A stretch of DNA of 64,000 nt from Bacteroidales bacterium. GTDB lineage: Bacteria; Bacteroidota; Bacteroidia; Bacteroidales; UBA12077. Location of the stretch: NCBI GenBank assembly GCA_028282785.1, contig JANQHE010000016.1:1-64000 (forward strand), given 5' to 3'. Below, piece after piece: positions 19,208 through 27,964 of this stretch (within the stretch, counting starts at the first letter, position 1; every line of letters begins with the position of its first letter). A program made the position numbers and the translations under genes. The notes below the pieces were generated by a model. The model did no database searches. It was given only the letters and a program-made list of their open reading frames with translations, and was not told where the DNA came from.

Positions 19208-19342
19208 TATTGATATATTGTGTTATACACTGGTTTATTTAAAGAATATGATAAAATATTAAACAGAAATTGAACTAAATTTTTTGTAACTTGTTAGTAA
19301 AATATAAAGACACTAAAGTTTAATTTATAAAACCCTTATCAA

Positions 19343-20359
19343 ATGGCAGACTTAACTACAACTTACATGGGCCTAAAACTAAAGAGCCCTATCATTGCTG
19401 GTTCGTGTAACTTATCAATGAAAAAAGAAAATGTCAAAGCTATGGAGGAAGCGGGAGTAGGAGCTATTGTTTACAAATCATTATTCGAAGAACAGGTAAA
19501 TTTTGAAGCAGCAGACTTTGATGAAAGCATAGCTGCATATAATGACAGGCATGCTGAAATGACACGGATATACCCTGAAATGGAACATGCCGGGCCAAAA
19601 GAATTTCTAACTAACCTAAAAAAGATTAAGGAAATTGCAACAGTACCGATAATTGCTAGTATTAATGCACTGTATGAGGAAACTTGGGTTGAATATGCTA
19701 AATTAATCGAAGAAACCGGGGTTGATGCTTTAGAAATTAATTTATTTAAAGCTCCAAAGAAGTTTGAAGAAACGGCTCAGGATTCTGAAGCATTTAAATT
19801 AAATATAATTAAAAAAGTTAAAAAAGCGGTTAAAATTCCTGTTGCTGTGAAGCTGAGCCCATTTTATAGTAGTATTTTAAATCTTATTTCTGATATTGAT
19901 AAAACAGGAGTTAGTAGTTTTGTTTTATTTAATAAGCTATTTGAGCCGGAAATAGATATAATGGACGAAAAACCTATTTTTCCATTTAATTTAAGCCATA
20001 AAGGAGACCATAGGTTACCTCTTCGTTTTGCCGGATTGTTGTATGGAAATATTAAAGCAGATATTTGTAGCTCTGGCGGCGTTTTTGATGGTGACGATGC
20101 AATTAAATTGTTATTAGCTGGTGCACAATCTGTTCAGGTGGTAAGTACTCTTTATAAGAACAAAATAGGACAGATAGCCAATATTAATAAAAGAATCAAG
20201 GATTGGATGGAGGATAAAGGGTATAAAACAATTGAAGATTTCAGAGGAAAATTATCAAGAAAAAATTGTAAAGATCCTTATGTTTACCTGAGAGCTCAGT
20301 ATGTAGACGCTTTATTGCATAGTGCAGATGAGTTATTAAAAAAACATCCGGTGATTTAA
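19343..20359 (+). CDS. dihydroorotate dehydrogenase-like flavoprotein
   Basis: The 338-residue TIM-barrel protein begins DLTTTYMGLKLKSPIIAGSCNLS, like class 1 dihydroorotate dehydrogenases. It retains the FMN-binding features VKLSPFYS, the ICSSGGVFDGDDAIKLLLAGAQSVQVVSTLY segment and the barrel spacing. It differs from true PyrD in the loop that normally carries the catalytic Cys or Ser, and it has a C-terminal extension of about 40 residues. It lies directly downstream of the pyruvate:ferredoxin oxidoreductase gene, not in a pyrimidine cluster, so an electron-transfer role with ferredoxin rather than pyrimidine synthesis is plausible (inference). The conserved family assignment is firm, the reaction is not. 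Confidence 0.85.
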   Translation: MADLTTTYMGLKLKSPIIAGSCNLSMKKENVKAMEEAGVGAIVYKSLFEEQVNFEAADFDESIAAYNDRHAEMTRIYPEMEHAGPKEFLTNLKKIKEIATVPIIASINALYEETWVEYAKLIEETGVDALEINLFKAPKKFEETAQDSEAFKLNIIKKVKKAVKIPVAVKLSPFYSSILNLISDIDKTGVSSFVLFNKLFEPEIDIMDEKPIFPFNLSHKGDHRLPLRFAGLLYGNIKADICSSGGVFDGDDAIKLLLAGAQSVQVVSTLYKNKIGQIANINKRIKDWMEDKGYKTIEDFRGKLSRKNCKDPYVYLRAQYVDALLHSADELLKKHPVI

Positions 20360-20374
20360 TTGATAGTTAGATAT

Positions 20375-20413
20375 GTTTTAAAAGGCTCGGAATTTTTTTC
20401 TGAGCCTTTTAAG
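20375..20413. terminator. bidirectional terminator between DHOD-like gene and mgsA
   Basis: TTAAAAGGCTC and GAGCCTTTTAA arms with an AT-rich loop and flanking A- and T-runs. It serves the two convergent genes, which end at 20359 and 20416. Confidence 0.85.
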
Positions 20414-20415
20414 GT

Positions 20416-20883
20416 TTAATGTATTTTTCTTTTTATATAGCCGGAATAATCCTTTAAAGTTGGTTGATACTCCTCAAAAAGCAAATTTGATGAAATCATA
20501 AAATCAGCAGTAGAACGGTTGCAAGCCATGGGAATGTTGTAGAGTACAGCAATTCTCAATAAAGCTTTCACATCAACATCGTGAGGTTGCGGTTGCATGG
20601 GATCCCAAAGAAAAATCAAAAGGTCAATTTCACCTTCTGTGATCAAAGCCCCTAATTGTTGGTCTCCACCAAGTGGCCCGGATTTTAGTTTTTTGATTTT
20701 TAACTCCTGCTTATTTGATTGAGCTATTTTACTTTTTAATAAGTCCTCAATTAATCCACCTGTTGTGCCAGTACAAGTTAGATCATGGTTTAATAAAGTT
20801 TCCCAGTTGAATTCTACCCAATCCAATAAATCTTTTTTTCTATTATCATGAGCCACGAGGGCAATTCGTTTTTTCATCTCCAT
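20416..20883 (-). CDS. mgsA: methylglyoxal synthase
   Basis: This 155-residue protein has the full MgsA signature set: KRIALVAHDNRK at the N-terminus, TGTTGGLI, the phosphate-binding and catalytic SGPLGGDQQLGALI loop with its Asp, FLWDPMQPQPHDVDVKALLRIA with the catalytic His/Asp pair, and CNRSTADFMISS. It converts dihydroxyacetone phosphate to methylglyoxal and phosphate, a bypass of lower glycolysis when phosphate is short. It sits 5 bases downstream of the carboxyltransferase gene on the same strand, so the two are one operon. This links it to triose/pyruvate overflow control (inference). Confidence 0.95.
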   Translation of the reverse strand: MEMKKRIALVAHDNRKKDLLDWVEFNWETLLNHDLTCTGTTGGLIEDLLKSKIAQSNKQELKIKKLKSGPLGGDQQLGALITEGEIDLLIFLWDPMQPQPHDVDVKALLRIAVLYNIPMACNRSTADFMISSNLLFEEYQPTLKDYSGYIKRKIH

Positions 20884-20888
20884 AATTT

Positions 20889-22634
20889 TTACTTTAATCT
20901 AATAATCACATCACCTTTAGAGACCATATCACCATGTTTGAAAAAGATTTCATCTACTTCACCATCAAATTCAGATACAATTTCATCGTACGTATAACCA
21001 CTTTCAATGTAGCAAATTCTTTGTCCTTTTTTAACTTGATTTCCAAGTTCAATAGCTTGTTCTTCAATAAAATAATTTAGGTTGTAGAATATTTTACCCA
21101 TATATGGCGATGCAATATCTTTTTTATTGGGGTCAGCCTTAACAGAACTTGAATCAGCTTTTGGTTTTCCTGCTTCAGCTTTTATTTTATTTAATTCATC
21201 ATTGAAACGTTTTTTAGCCAACCCTGATTTATAATCGCGATATTGACGCTCATGCATAGCAAATTCAAAAAGTTCTTCATCATCTTCGCCCGGTTCCCAA
21301 TTATTTTCTTCCATTTCTTTTCTATACTTATCCAGCTCGTTTGGATAATTGTCTTGAGGAACTCCGGTATAAAACTCTTTTTCCTGTTGTTTAGCTATAT
21401 CTACAATTTCTTGCGATAATGTTCCGGGAAGTTTTCCCGCTCTTCCTAAGATCATATCCCAGGCATTGTTGTCGATTATTGAAAATTTGGGTTTATCCTG
21501 GATATCTTGCATTACATTTAGTAATGCTATGTTTTTAACATACTGACTAAATGGGGTTACCAATGGAGGATTTCCAAGTTTCGGCCATATATCAACAACT
21601 TCATCAAATAGTTTAACCAATAGATCATCTTCAGAAAGTGATTCTTTTCCCTGAGCTTCCAGCGTTTGATTTAAACCTTGATGAACACCTTTTAAATCAG
21701 CCATCATACTTCCCATCATTCCACCTGGTAGTCCGGATTGAACGAGTAATGATGACATGTATCTGTTTTTAGGATTGATGAAATACCCTAAGAAATCATC
21801 CATAAATTCCTGATTCAAAGCACGTGCTTTCATATAAGCCTTCATATTTATTTCAGGAACTTTAAATCCTGCATCCTTTAACATGGCTTGAATTGTAATT
21901 ACATCAGGATGTACCATACCCCAAGAAAGAGGTTCCATTGCAACATCGACATAATCAACTCCGGCTTTTGCGACTTCTAACATGGAAGCAACCGAGAATC
22001 CGGGCCCCGAATGTCCATGATACTGTACAATTAGTTGAGGATATTTTTTCTTGATTTCACGGACCAATTTTCCAAGCGTTACCGGACGGCCAACTCCAGC
22101 CATATCCTTTAAGCAAATTTCATCCGCTCCATACTCGACTGCCTTGTCTACAACTCCCATAAAATATTCAACTGTATGAATATCGGAATGTGTAATACTC
22201 AAAGTTGCTTGCGAAATCATGCCTGCTTCCTTAGCATATTTTATTGATAGTTCCAGATTTCTATGATCATTTAGCCCACAAAACGAACGCGCTATATCAA
22301 CTCCCTGAGCCTTTTTTACTTTGTACATTAATTTACGTACATCCGCTGGTACCGGAAACATTCTAATTCCATTTAATGCTCTTTCAAGCATATGTGTTTG
22401 TATACCTGCTTCATTAAACGGTTTTGTCCATTCTCTAACCGCTTTGTTAGGATTTTCACCATATAACAAATTTACTTGTTCAAATGCACCTCCATTTGTT
22501 TCAATTCTTGAAAAACACCCCATATCGATAATGACTGGAGCAATCTCTTTAAGTTGATCAACTCTGGGAACATACTTTCCGGATGATTGCCACATATCGC
22601 GATAAACTAAACTTAATTTGATTTCTTTACCCAT
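20889..22634 (-). CDS. pyruvate carboxylase subunit B / oxaloacetate decarboxylase alpha-like protein with degenerate biotin domain
   Basis: The 581-residue protein has a carboxyltransferase TIM barrel (about 1-300) that keeps the expected active-site elements: RDMWQSS (metal Asp), ICLKDMAG (carbamylated Lys) and YHGHSG (metal His pair). A helical linker domain follows (about 300-500), then a C-terminal biotin/lipoyl-attachment fold (about 512-581, SPYMGKIF to GDVIIRLK). The fold is recognisable, but the biotinylation motif E-A/S-M-K-M is replaced by E-S-G-Y-T at 544-548, so the acceptor Lys is Tyr547. I re-read this from the minus-strand bases at 20994-21005, and the frame is intact. The protein therefore cannot carry biotin itself; it may use another carrier or have a different function. 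It is operonic with mgsA. Confidence 0.88.
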   Translation of the reverse strand: MGKEIKLSLVYRDMWQSSGKYVPRVDQLKEIAPVIIDMGCFSRIETNGGAFEQVNLLYGENPNKAVREWTKPFNEAGIQTHMLERALNGIRMFPVPADVRKLMYKVKKAQGVDIARSFCGLNDHRNLELSIKYAKEAGMISQATLSITHSDIHTVEYFMGVVDKAVEYGADEICLKDMAGVGRPVTLGKLVREIKKKYPQLIVQYHGHSGPGFSVASMLEVAKAGVDYVDVAMEPLSWGMVHPDVITIQAMLKDAGFKVPEINMKAYMKARALNQEFMDDFLGYFINPKNRYMSSLLVQSGLPGGMMGSMMADLKGVHQGLNQTLEAQGKESLSEDDLLVKLFDEVVDIWPKLGNPPLVTPFSQYVKNIALLNVMQDIQDKPKFSIIDNNAWDMILGRAGKLPGTLSQEIVDIAKQQEKEFYTGVPQDNYPNELDKYRKEMEENNWEPGEDDEELFEFAMHERQYRDYKSGLAKKRFNDELNKIKAEAGKPKADSSSVKADPNKKDIASPYMGKIFYNLNYFIEEQAIELGNQVKKGQRICYIESGYTYDEIVSEFDGEVDEIFFKHGDMVSKGDVIIRLK

Positions 22635-22943
22635 AATTATAATTTATTAAAAATATTGAGGTTATAGAATTAGAAGTGTTTTATGTGATATTTGTACAAA
22701 TACAAAATTCAATTTCTTCTTCAAAATTATCGAAATTTCCATATTAAATTTATGTTATAAAACGTAATTACTACGGTATTTATATAATATTTTGAACGCC
22801 ATTTGTTTGTAAAAGGATGTTTTAAATCATATTATAAAGAATACAAGTTATGAAATTTTGAAACCATAAAAAATTATTATTAAATGGTATTATATAGCTT
22901 TATAGATATAAATTTTACCTTTGCACTTTAAATTTTATCAATT
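22635..22943. other. divergent intergenic region, carboxyltransferase operon / ruvX-def operon
   Basis: AT-rich gap of about 310 bases. It should hold the promoter of the minus-strand operon, for which I find no clear box, and the -7 box of ruvX at 22916. No RNA structure was seen. Confidence 0.5.
22916..22923 (+). promoter_or_regulatory. -7 box of the ruvX-def operon
   Basis: TACCTTTG matches TAnnTTTG and ends 20 bases before the TTG start of ruvX, placing transcription start only a few bases upstream of translation. No clear -33 TTG is visible. Confidence 0.5.
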
Positions 22944-23360
22944 TTGGGAAGAATTTTAGCAATTGATTATGGAAGAAAAAGAGTTGGTTTAGCTGTTACA
23001 GATCCTCTAAAAATGATAGCTAATTCTTTAACAACTATCCATTCAAAAGATATTTGGGATTTTCTTAAAGAATATCTGGAGAAAGAAAATGTGGAATGTA
23101 TTGTTGTTGGTTATCCGAAACAAATGAACAATGAAGCTTCAGAAGCTGTTAGGTTTGTAAATCCATTTTTGAAAAAATTGAGTAAAACATATCCTCATAT
23201 GGATATAAAGTTGGTTGATGAAAGATTTACATCAAAAATGGCACATCAAACGATGATTGATGCAGGTTTAAAAAAGAAAGCAAGGCAAAATAAGGCTTTG
23301 GTTGATACAATTAGCGCAACAATTATTTTACAATCATATTTAGAACAAAGAATTAAATAA
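22944..23360 (+). CDS. ruvX: YqgF/RuvX-family nuclease (pre-16S rRNA processing / Holliday junction resolvase-like)
   Basis: The 138-residue RNase H-fold protein begins GRILAIDYGRKRVGLAVTDP, with the first catalytic Asp in AIDYG. It continues with IVVGYPKQMNNEAS and VDERFTSKMA (Glu) and ends with a VDTISATIILQSYLE helix (Asp). The family matures the 5' end of 16S rRNA; an older name is putative Holliday junction resolvase. The start is TTG at 22944: the family N-terminus begins exactly there and no in-frame ATG lies near. It is followed one base later by the deformylase gene, so the two form an operon. Confidence 0.93.
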   Translation: MGRILAIDYGRKRVGLAVTDPLKMIANSLTTIHSKDIWDFLKEYLEKENVECIVVGYPKQMNNEASEAVRFVNPFLKKLSKTYPHMDIKLVDERFTSKMAHQTMIDAGLKKKARQNKALVDTISATIILQSYLEQRIK

Positions 23361-23361
23361 A

Positions 23362-23916
23362 ATGATTTACCCGATAGTAATATATGGATCACCGGTATTA
23401 AGAAAAGTGGCACAGGAAATTGATAAGGATTATCCTGAACTGGATAAATTTATTGAAGATATGTGGAATACAATGTATCATTCGGATGGAGTTGGCTTGG
23501 CTGCACCTCAGGTAGGAAAGTCTATACGTTTATTTGTTATAGATGGTTCACCTTTTGAAGAAGATGATCCTAAAATGAAAGAATTTAAAAAAGTATTTAT
23601 CAATGCAAAAATTATTGATGAAGGCAATGAAGGGATTATAATGAACGAAGGCTGCTTAAGTATTCCATTACTTCGTGAAGATGTAGAACGTCCGGTTAAA
23701 ATTAGGATGGAGTATTATGATGAAAATTTTAATTTTCACGATGAGTGGTTCGAGGGAATGGCTGCAAGAATTATTCAGCATGAATATGATCATACGCAAG
23801 GGATCATGTTTACCGATAAGGTTGCACCTATAAAAAAACGATTATTAAAAGGGAAATTACAAGCTATTTCAAAGGGTAGATTTAATGTAGACTATAAAGT
23901 AAAACTTACTAAATAA
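23362..23916 (+). CDS. def: peptide deformylase
   Basis: The 184-residue protein shows all three metal-site motifs in order: GVGLAAPQVG near residue 43, EGCLSIP near 95 (Cys ligand), and QHEYDHTQG near 138 (two His ligands plus catalytic Glu). It removes the formyl group from the N-terminal Met of new proteins. It lies one base after the ruvX stop and ends before a MITE-like repeat. Length and motifs are standard for the Bacteroidetes type. Confidence 0.97.
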   Translation: MIYPIVIYGSPVLRKVAQEIDKDYPELDKFIEDMWNTMYHSDGVGLAAPQVGKSIRLFVIDGSPFEEDDPKMKEFKKVFINAKIIDEGNEGIIMNEGCLSIPLLREDVERPVKIRMEYYDENFNFHDEWFEGMAARIIQHEYDHTQGIMFTDKVAPIKKRLLKGKLQAISKGRFNVDYKVKLTK

Positions 23917-23937
23917 TATAAAGTATCGCTTATTTAA

Positions 23938-24114
23938 AGAGGTTGTCCAAAAAGTAAGCATATGTGATTTTCATCATCTTTCTGCCCCAAACCCTAAAGC
24001 CTGCCTTGTCGGCAGACAGGGGTGAAGATGTTGAAAATCAGGACTCCCTTTAGGGAAGGGGCAAATTCTGATTTTCAGATATAGATGTAAAACTAGACTT
24101 TTTGGACAGCCCCT
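23938..24114. repeat. MITE-like palindromic element with terminal inverted repeats
   Basis: About 177 bases long. GGTTGTCCAAAAAG (23941-23954) at the left end is inverted as CTTTTTGGACAGCC (24098-24111) at the right; 13 of 14 bases match and pairing continues weakly outward. Inside, TGATTTTCATCATCTT (23965-23980) pairs with the GAAGATG...GAAAATCA segment (24024-24040), enclosing a CTGCC/GGCAG hairpin. GAAAATCA (24033-24040) also pairs with TGATTTTC (24069-24076). There is no coding capacity, so any movement would need a transposase in trans. Target-site duplication is not clear. The core resembles the repeat at 57986-58100. Confidence 0.75.
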
Positions 24115-24239
24115 TTTATTGTTTAAACTTTTCTTCTTGGGTTTAGTCTAAAAAGTAATTTGAACACATCATTAGCTTAGGTGTTTTAAAATTTATAACT
24201 TTTAAATTTATACCGCATTAAACCAAATCAATATAAAAA

Positions 24240-27200
24240 ATGAGAATTTTACGTAACAAACAAGTTAGCTTTAGAGCTCTTATAATACAACTTGTGGTTG
24301 TATTTTTATTTTCTTCAATTAATCTTTTTGCAAAAAAGGAAGAACCTAAAAAAGAAGAAGATCCAATTAATTCAGGAATTTTAAGCGGATTAAAATTCCG
24401 AAGTTTGGGGCCAGCATATGCTTCGGGTCGTATTGCAGATTTTGCAGTAAACAGTGATAATCCATCAGAGTATTATGTTGCTGTAGCTTCAGGTAATATC
24501 TGGAAGACTATAAATAAAGGAATAACATTCAAACCCGTGTTCGAAACTTATGGTACATACTCGATAGGTGCTTTGGCTATGGATCCAACAAATTCTAATG
24601 TTGTTTGGGCAGGTACCGGAGAAAATAATCATCAACGTGCCCTTGGATATGGAGATGGAATTTACAAAACAGTTGATGGAGGAGAATCGTGGAAAAATAT
24701 GGGATTAAAAGAGTCACGCCATATTGGAATGATTGCTATCGATCCTACAAATACCGATATTGTTTATGTTGCAGCTGAAGGTTCTGCGTGGGGACCTGGT
24801 GGAGAAAGAGGATTATATAAAACGAATGATGGTGGAAAATCATGGAATAAAGTTTTAAATATTAGTGAAAATACAGGTGTTAATAATGTTGTGTTAGATC
24901 CTAGAGATCCTAATGTAATTTATGTAACAACAGAACAGCGTCGTCGTCATGTTCACACTAAAATTGGAGGAGGGCCTGAATCGGGAGTTCAAAAATCTAC
25001 GGATGGTGGAAAAACATGGAGAAAAATAGAAAAAGGTCTTCCCACAGTTCATAAAGGAGGAATGGGAATTGCAATATCTCCTGTTAATCCCGATTATTTA
25101 TTTTTAATTGTTGAGGCGGCTGAAAATAAAGGAGGATTTTACCGTTCTACAAATAGGGGAGAATCTTGGGAAAAAATGAGTGATCATACTTCAAGCGGAC
25201 AATATTATAATGAAATTTATTGTGATCCGGTTGATATTGATAAAGTGTTTTCTGTAGAAACCTTTTCTCATGTAACATATGATGGTGGAAAAACATGGAA
25301 GAGGCTGGGGTTAAGTGATAGACATGTGGATGACCATGCACTATGGATTGATCCTAATAATACCGACCACTGGATAATTGGTGGAGATGGTGGGATTTAT
25401 ATAACATATGATAATGGTAAAAATTACAGACAGGTATCAAATTTACCGGTTACTCAATTTTATCGTGTAGGAGTAGATTATGATTATCCATTTTATAACG
25501 TAACCGGAGGAACACAAGATAATAATAGTTGTGTAGGACCTTCAAGAACCATTAGTAGAGGAGGAATTACCAGTGGTGACTGGATTGTTACAATAGGAGG
25601 TGATGGATTCTGGTCTCAGATTGATCCAACAGACCCAAATATTATTTATAATGAGTATCAGTACGGAAATGTATATCGTTATGATAAGAAAAGCGGTGAG
25701 CGCCTTTACATTAAACCACAACCGGCAAAAGGCGAACCTACTTACAAATGGAACTGGAATGCGCCTTTAATTATTAGTCCGCATAAAAATACACGTTTAT
25801 ATATGGCTGCAGAAGTTGTATTTAAAAGTGAAGACAGAGGAAATACCTGGGAAGTAATTAGTGATGATTTAACTGCAAAGATTGATCGTAATACGTGGCC
25901 TGTAATGGGTAAATATTGGAGTGCCGATGCAGTTAAAAAAGACGTTTCTACTTCTCTTTTTGGAATGATGGTTTCATTGGTTGAATCACCCGTAAAAGAA
26001 GGTTTAATATATGCCGGAACAGATGATGGAGTAATATCTGTTACAGAAGATGGAGGCCAAAATTGGAGACAAATCAAATCATTCCCTGGTATCCCTGCAA
26101 ATACTTATGTTAGTGATATTTTTGCATCAAGGCATGATGAGAATGTTGTATACGCTTCATTCGATAATAGAAAGAGAGATGATTTTAAACCGTATTTATT
26201 GATCAGTACAGATAAAGGAAATACCTGGAAACAAATTACTACGGGATTTCCTGAAAATGGAACGGTTCACACAATAGAACAAGATCATATAGATAAAGAT
26301 TTATTATTTGCAGGAACAGAATTTGGTGCATTCTTTTCATATAACGGAGGTCAGAAATGGGTTCAATTAAAAGCTGGGTTACCTACTATTTCAGTAAGAG
26401 ATATGGTTATCCAAACCAGAGAAAGCGACTTGGTTATGGCTACATTTGGCAGAGGATTTTATATTTTAGATGACTATTCACCATTACGCGAAGTAAAACC
26501 TGTTTTAATAGATAAGAATATTCATCTATTTTCAATTAAGGATGCTTTAGTGTATGTTCAAACAGGTAAAAAATACGGACAGGGTGCAACATATTATACA
26601 TCACCAAACCCTGAGTTTGGAGCTACATTTACTTATTATGCGAAAGAAGTTCCAAAAACTGATAAAGAAAAAAGAAAAGAAAAGGAGAAAGAACTATTTA
26701 AAGCAGGAAAGCCGATTCCTCAACCTTCATGGAAAGCTTTAGAAGATGAAGCCAAAGAAATAGCACCATATTTGATCTTTACCATTAAGGATAAGGATGG
26801 ATATATTATCAAAAAAATAAATAAAAAACCATCAAAAGGAATTAATAGGGTAAACTGGGATTTAAGATATGAAAGTACTTTCCCTACAAGGTTATCTAAA
26901 GATAAATTCGATCCTTTTAAAGAAGGTAGAAGTTTTTGGTTAGTATTACCGGGCCAGTACACAGTTTCAGTATCAATGTACGAGAAAGGAGAAATCAAGG
27001 AATTAGTATCGGATATGGAATTTACAGTTAAGGCTTTGAATAATACTTCTTTACCAGCTGCAAATCGCGAAGATATGGTTAAATTTCAAAGAAATGTTGC
27101 AGAATTAACCAGGATTATGGCAGGCGCTGTTGAATTTAATGAAGAATTAATTGAAAAAATTAGATACTTAAAGCAGGCAATAGTTACAACTCCAGATGCA

Positions 27201-27539
27201 ACTAATGATTTACTGGTTGAAGCAGAAAGAATAGAAAAGGAATTGGAAGATATCCTATTTGCTTTTGAGGGAAGCAGGCCAAAAGCAAGTGATGAAGAAA
27301 TTCCTCCAAGACAGGTTCCGTTAGAAAACAGACTTCAATATATATTATGGGGCCAGTCTGGTTCGACCTCTGATATCACAAGCACAAGTAAAATGGCTTA
27401 TGATATTATACAAGAAGAACTTCCAGGGTTAGTAAATAAACTTAAAGATCTTTCTAATAATGATATAAAGAACTTGGAAGATAAAATAGAAGATGCCAAA
27501 GCACCTTGGACTCCGGGAAGAATCCCAGAGTTTAACTAA
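24240..27539 (+). CDS. large exported BNR/sortilin (VPS10-like) beta-propeller protein
   Basis: The 1099-residue protein has an N-terminal signal/anchor segment (about 12-31) followed by a Lys/Glu-rich linker. From about residue 45 to 760 it carries many BNR-type repeats, visible as S-x-D-x-G-x-T-W variants: TVDGGESWKNMG, TNDGGKSWNKV, STDGGKTWRKI, STNRGESWEKM, SEDRGNTWEV, STDKGNTWKQI. These form one or two beta-propellers like sortilin/VPS10 proteins. The C-terminal third holds a beta-sandwich-like part (PGQYTVSVSMYEKGE) and a helical segment. Such proteins in Bacteroidetes are annotated as glycosyl hydrolases, but no sialidase catalytic set is evident, so an exported binding or peptidase-linked role is equally possible. 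Confidence 0.85.
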   Translation: MRILRNKQVSFRALIIQLVVVFLFSSINLFAKKEEPKKEEDPINSGILSGLKFRSLGPAYASGRIADFAVNSDNPSEYYVAVASGNIWKTINKGITFKPVFETYGTYSIGALAMDPTNSNVVWAGTGENNHQRALGYGDGIYKTVDGGESWKNMGLKESRHIGMIAIDPTNTDIVYVAAEGSAWGPGGERGLYKTNDGGKSWNKVLNISENTGVNNVVLDPRDPNVIYVTTEQRRRHVHTKIGGGPESGVQKSTDGGKTWRKIEKGLPTVHKGGMGIAISPVNPDYLFLIVEAAENKGGFYRSTNRGESWEKMSDHTSSGQYYNEIYCDPVDIDKVFSVETFSHVTYDGGKTWKRLGLSDRHVDDHALWIDPNNTDHWIIGGDGGIYITYDNGKNYRQVSNLPVTQFYRVGVDYDYPFYNVTGGTQDNNSCVGPSRTISRGGITSGDWIVTIGGDGFWSQIDPTDPNIIYNEYQYGNVYRYDKKSGERLYIKPQPAKGEPTYKWNWNAPLIISPHKNTRLYMAAEVVFKSEDRGNTWEVISDDLTAKIDRNTWPVMGKYWSADAVKKDVSTSLFGMMVSLVESPVKEGLIYAGTDDGVISVTEDGGQNWRQIKSFPGIPANTYVSDIFASRHDENVVYASFDNRKRDDFKPYLLISTDKGNTWKQITTGFPENGTVHTIEQDHIDKDLLFAGTEFGAFFSYNGGQKWVQLKAGLPTISVRDMVIQTRESDLVMATFGRGFYILDDYSPLREVKPVLIDKNIHLFSIKDALVYVQTGKKYGQGATYYTSPNPEFGATFTYYAKEVPKTDKEKRKEKEKELFKAGKPIPQPSWKALEDEAKEIAPYLIFTIKDKDGYIIKKINKKPSKGINRVNWDLRYESTFPTRLSKDKFDPFKEGRSFWLVLPGQYTVSVSMYEKGEIKELVSDMEFTVKALNNTSLPAANREDMVKFQRNVAELTRIMAGAVEFNEELIEKIRYLKQAIVTTPDATNDLLVEAERIEKELEDILFAFEGSRPKASDEEIPPRQVPLENRLQYILWGQSGSTSDITSTSKMAYDIIQEELPGLVNKLKDLSNNDIKNLEDKIEDAKAPWTPGRIPEFN

Positions 27540-27568
27540 TTGAACAAATAATAAACACTCAATGTTAT

Positions 27569-27602
27569 AAAAGCAGGGATTGAAAATTCCTGCTTTTTTT
27601 CG
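27569..27602 (+). terminator. intrinsic terminator after the BNR protein gene
   Basis: AAGCAGG and CCTGCTT arms with an AT-rich loop, followed by a run of T. Confidence 0.85.
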
Positions 27603-27743
27603 TACATTTGATAAACGTCACTTTTTTGGTGATAAATGAACATAATTAATTTTTTAACGAAGAAACTAACGTTTTGCCTATCCGTATATTTGCATAGTAA
27701 TGGTAGAACTTTAGTATTAAATTTTTATTAAATTAGTTAAATA

Positions 27744-27866
27744 ATGAAAAAGGTAGGATTATTATTAGTAGGATTGGCGATCATTATAATGTGTGGCGCT
27801 TGTAACACAAATAAATATTGCCCGGCATATGCTAATAATTCAGTTGAGGTTGAACTAAAAGTATAA
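27744..27866 (+). CDS. tiny lipoprotein with CPAY motif (copy 1)
   Basis: Direct reading gives a 40-residue frame: MKKVG start, a hydrophobic stretch to about residue 16, a Cys at 17 and a likely lipidated Cys at 20 (CGAC), then a short tail with YCPAYANN and ending VEVELKV. The lipobox is unusual in having Cys at -3. The neighbouring 41-residue frame shares the layout KKx-hydrophobic-C...CPAY...VEVE, which supports both as real paralogous genes. Mature peptides of about 20 residues would sit on a membrane. No function is known to me. The minus-strand frame covering it looks spurious. Confidence 0.65.
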   Translation: MKKVGLLLVGLAIIIMCGACNTNKYCPAYANNSVEVELKV

Positions 27867-27964
27867 ATTTCTAATTGTAATTTTTTTTTTTTAGATTTGA
27901 TATCGTTAATCTGAAAAAGTAATAATGAAAAAACAAACAAACACTAAATAAGAACTAGACCATC

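Noticed and set aside
27737-27940. Minus-strand 67-codon frame over the first mini-lipoprotein
   Set aside because: It is antisense to a frame with a good leader and a paralogue next door, so it is most likely a shadow.
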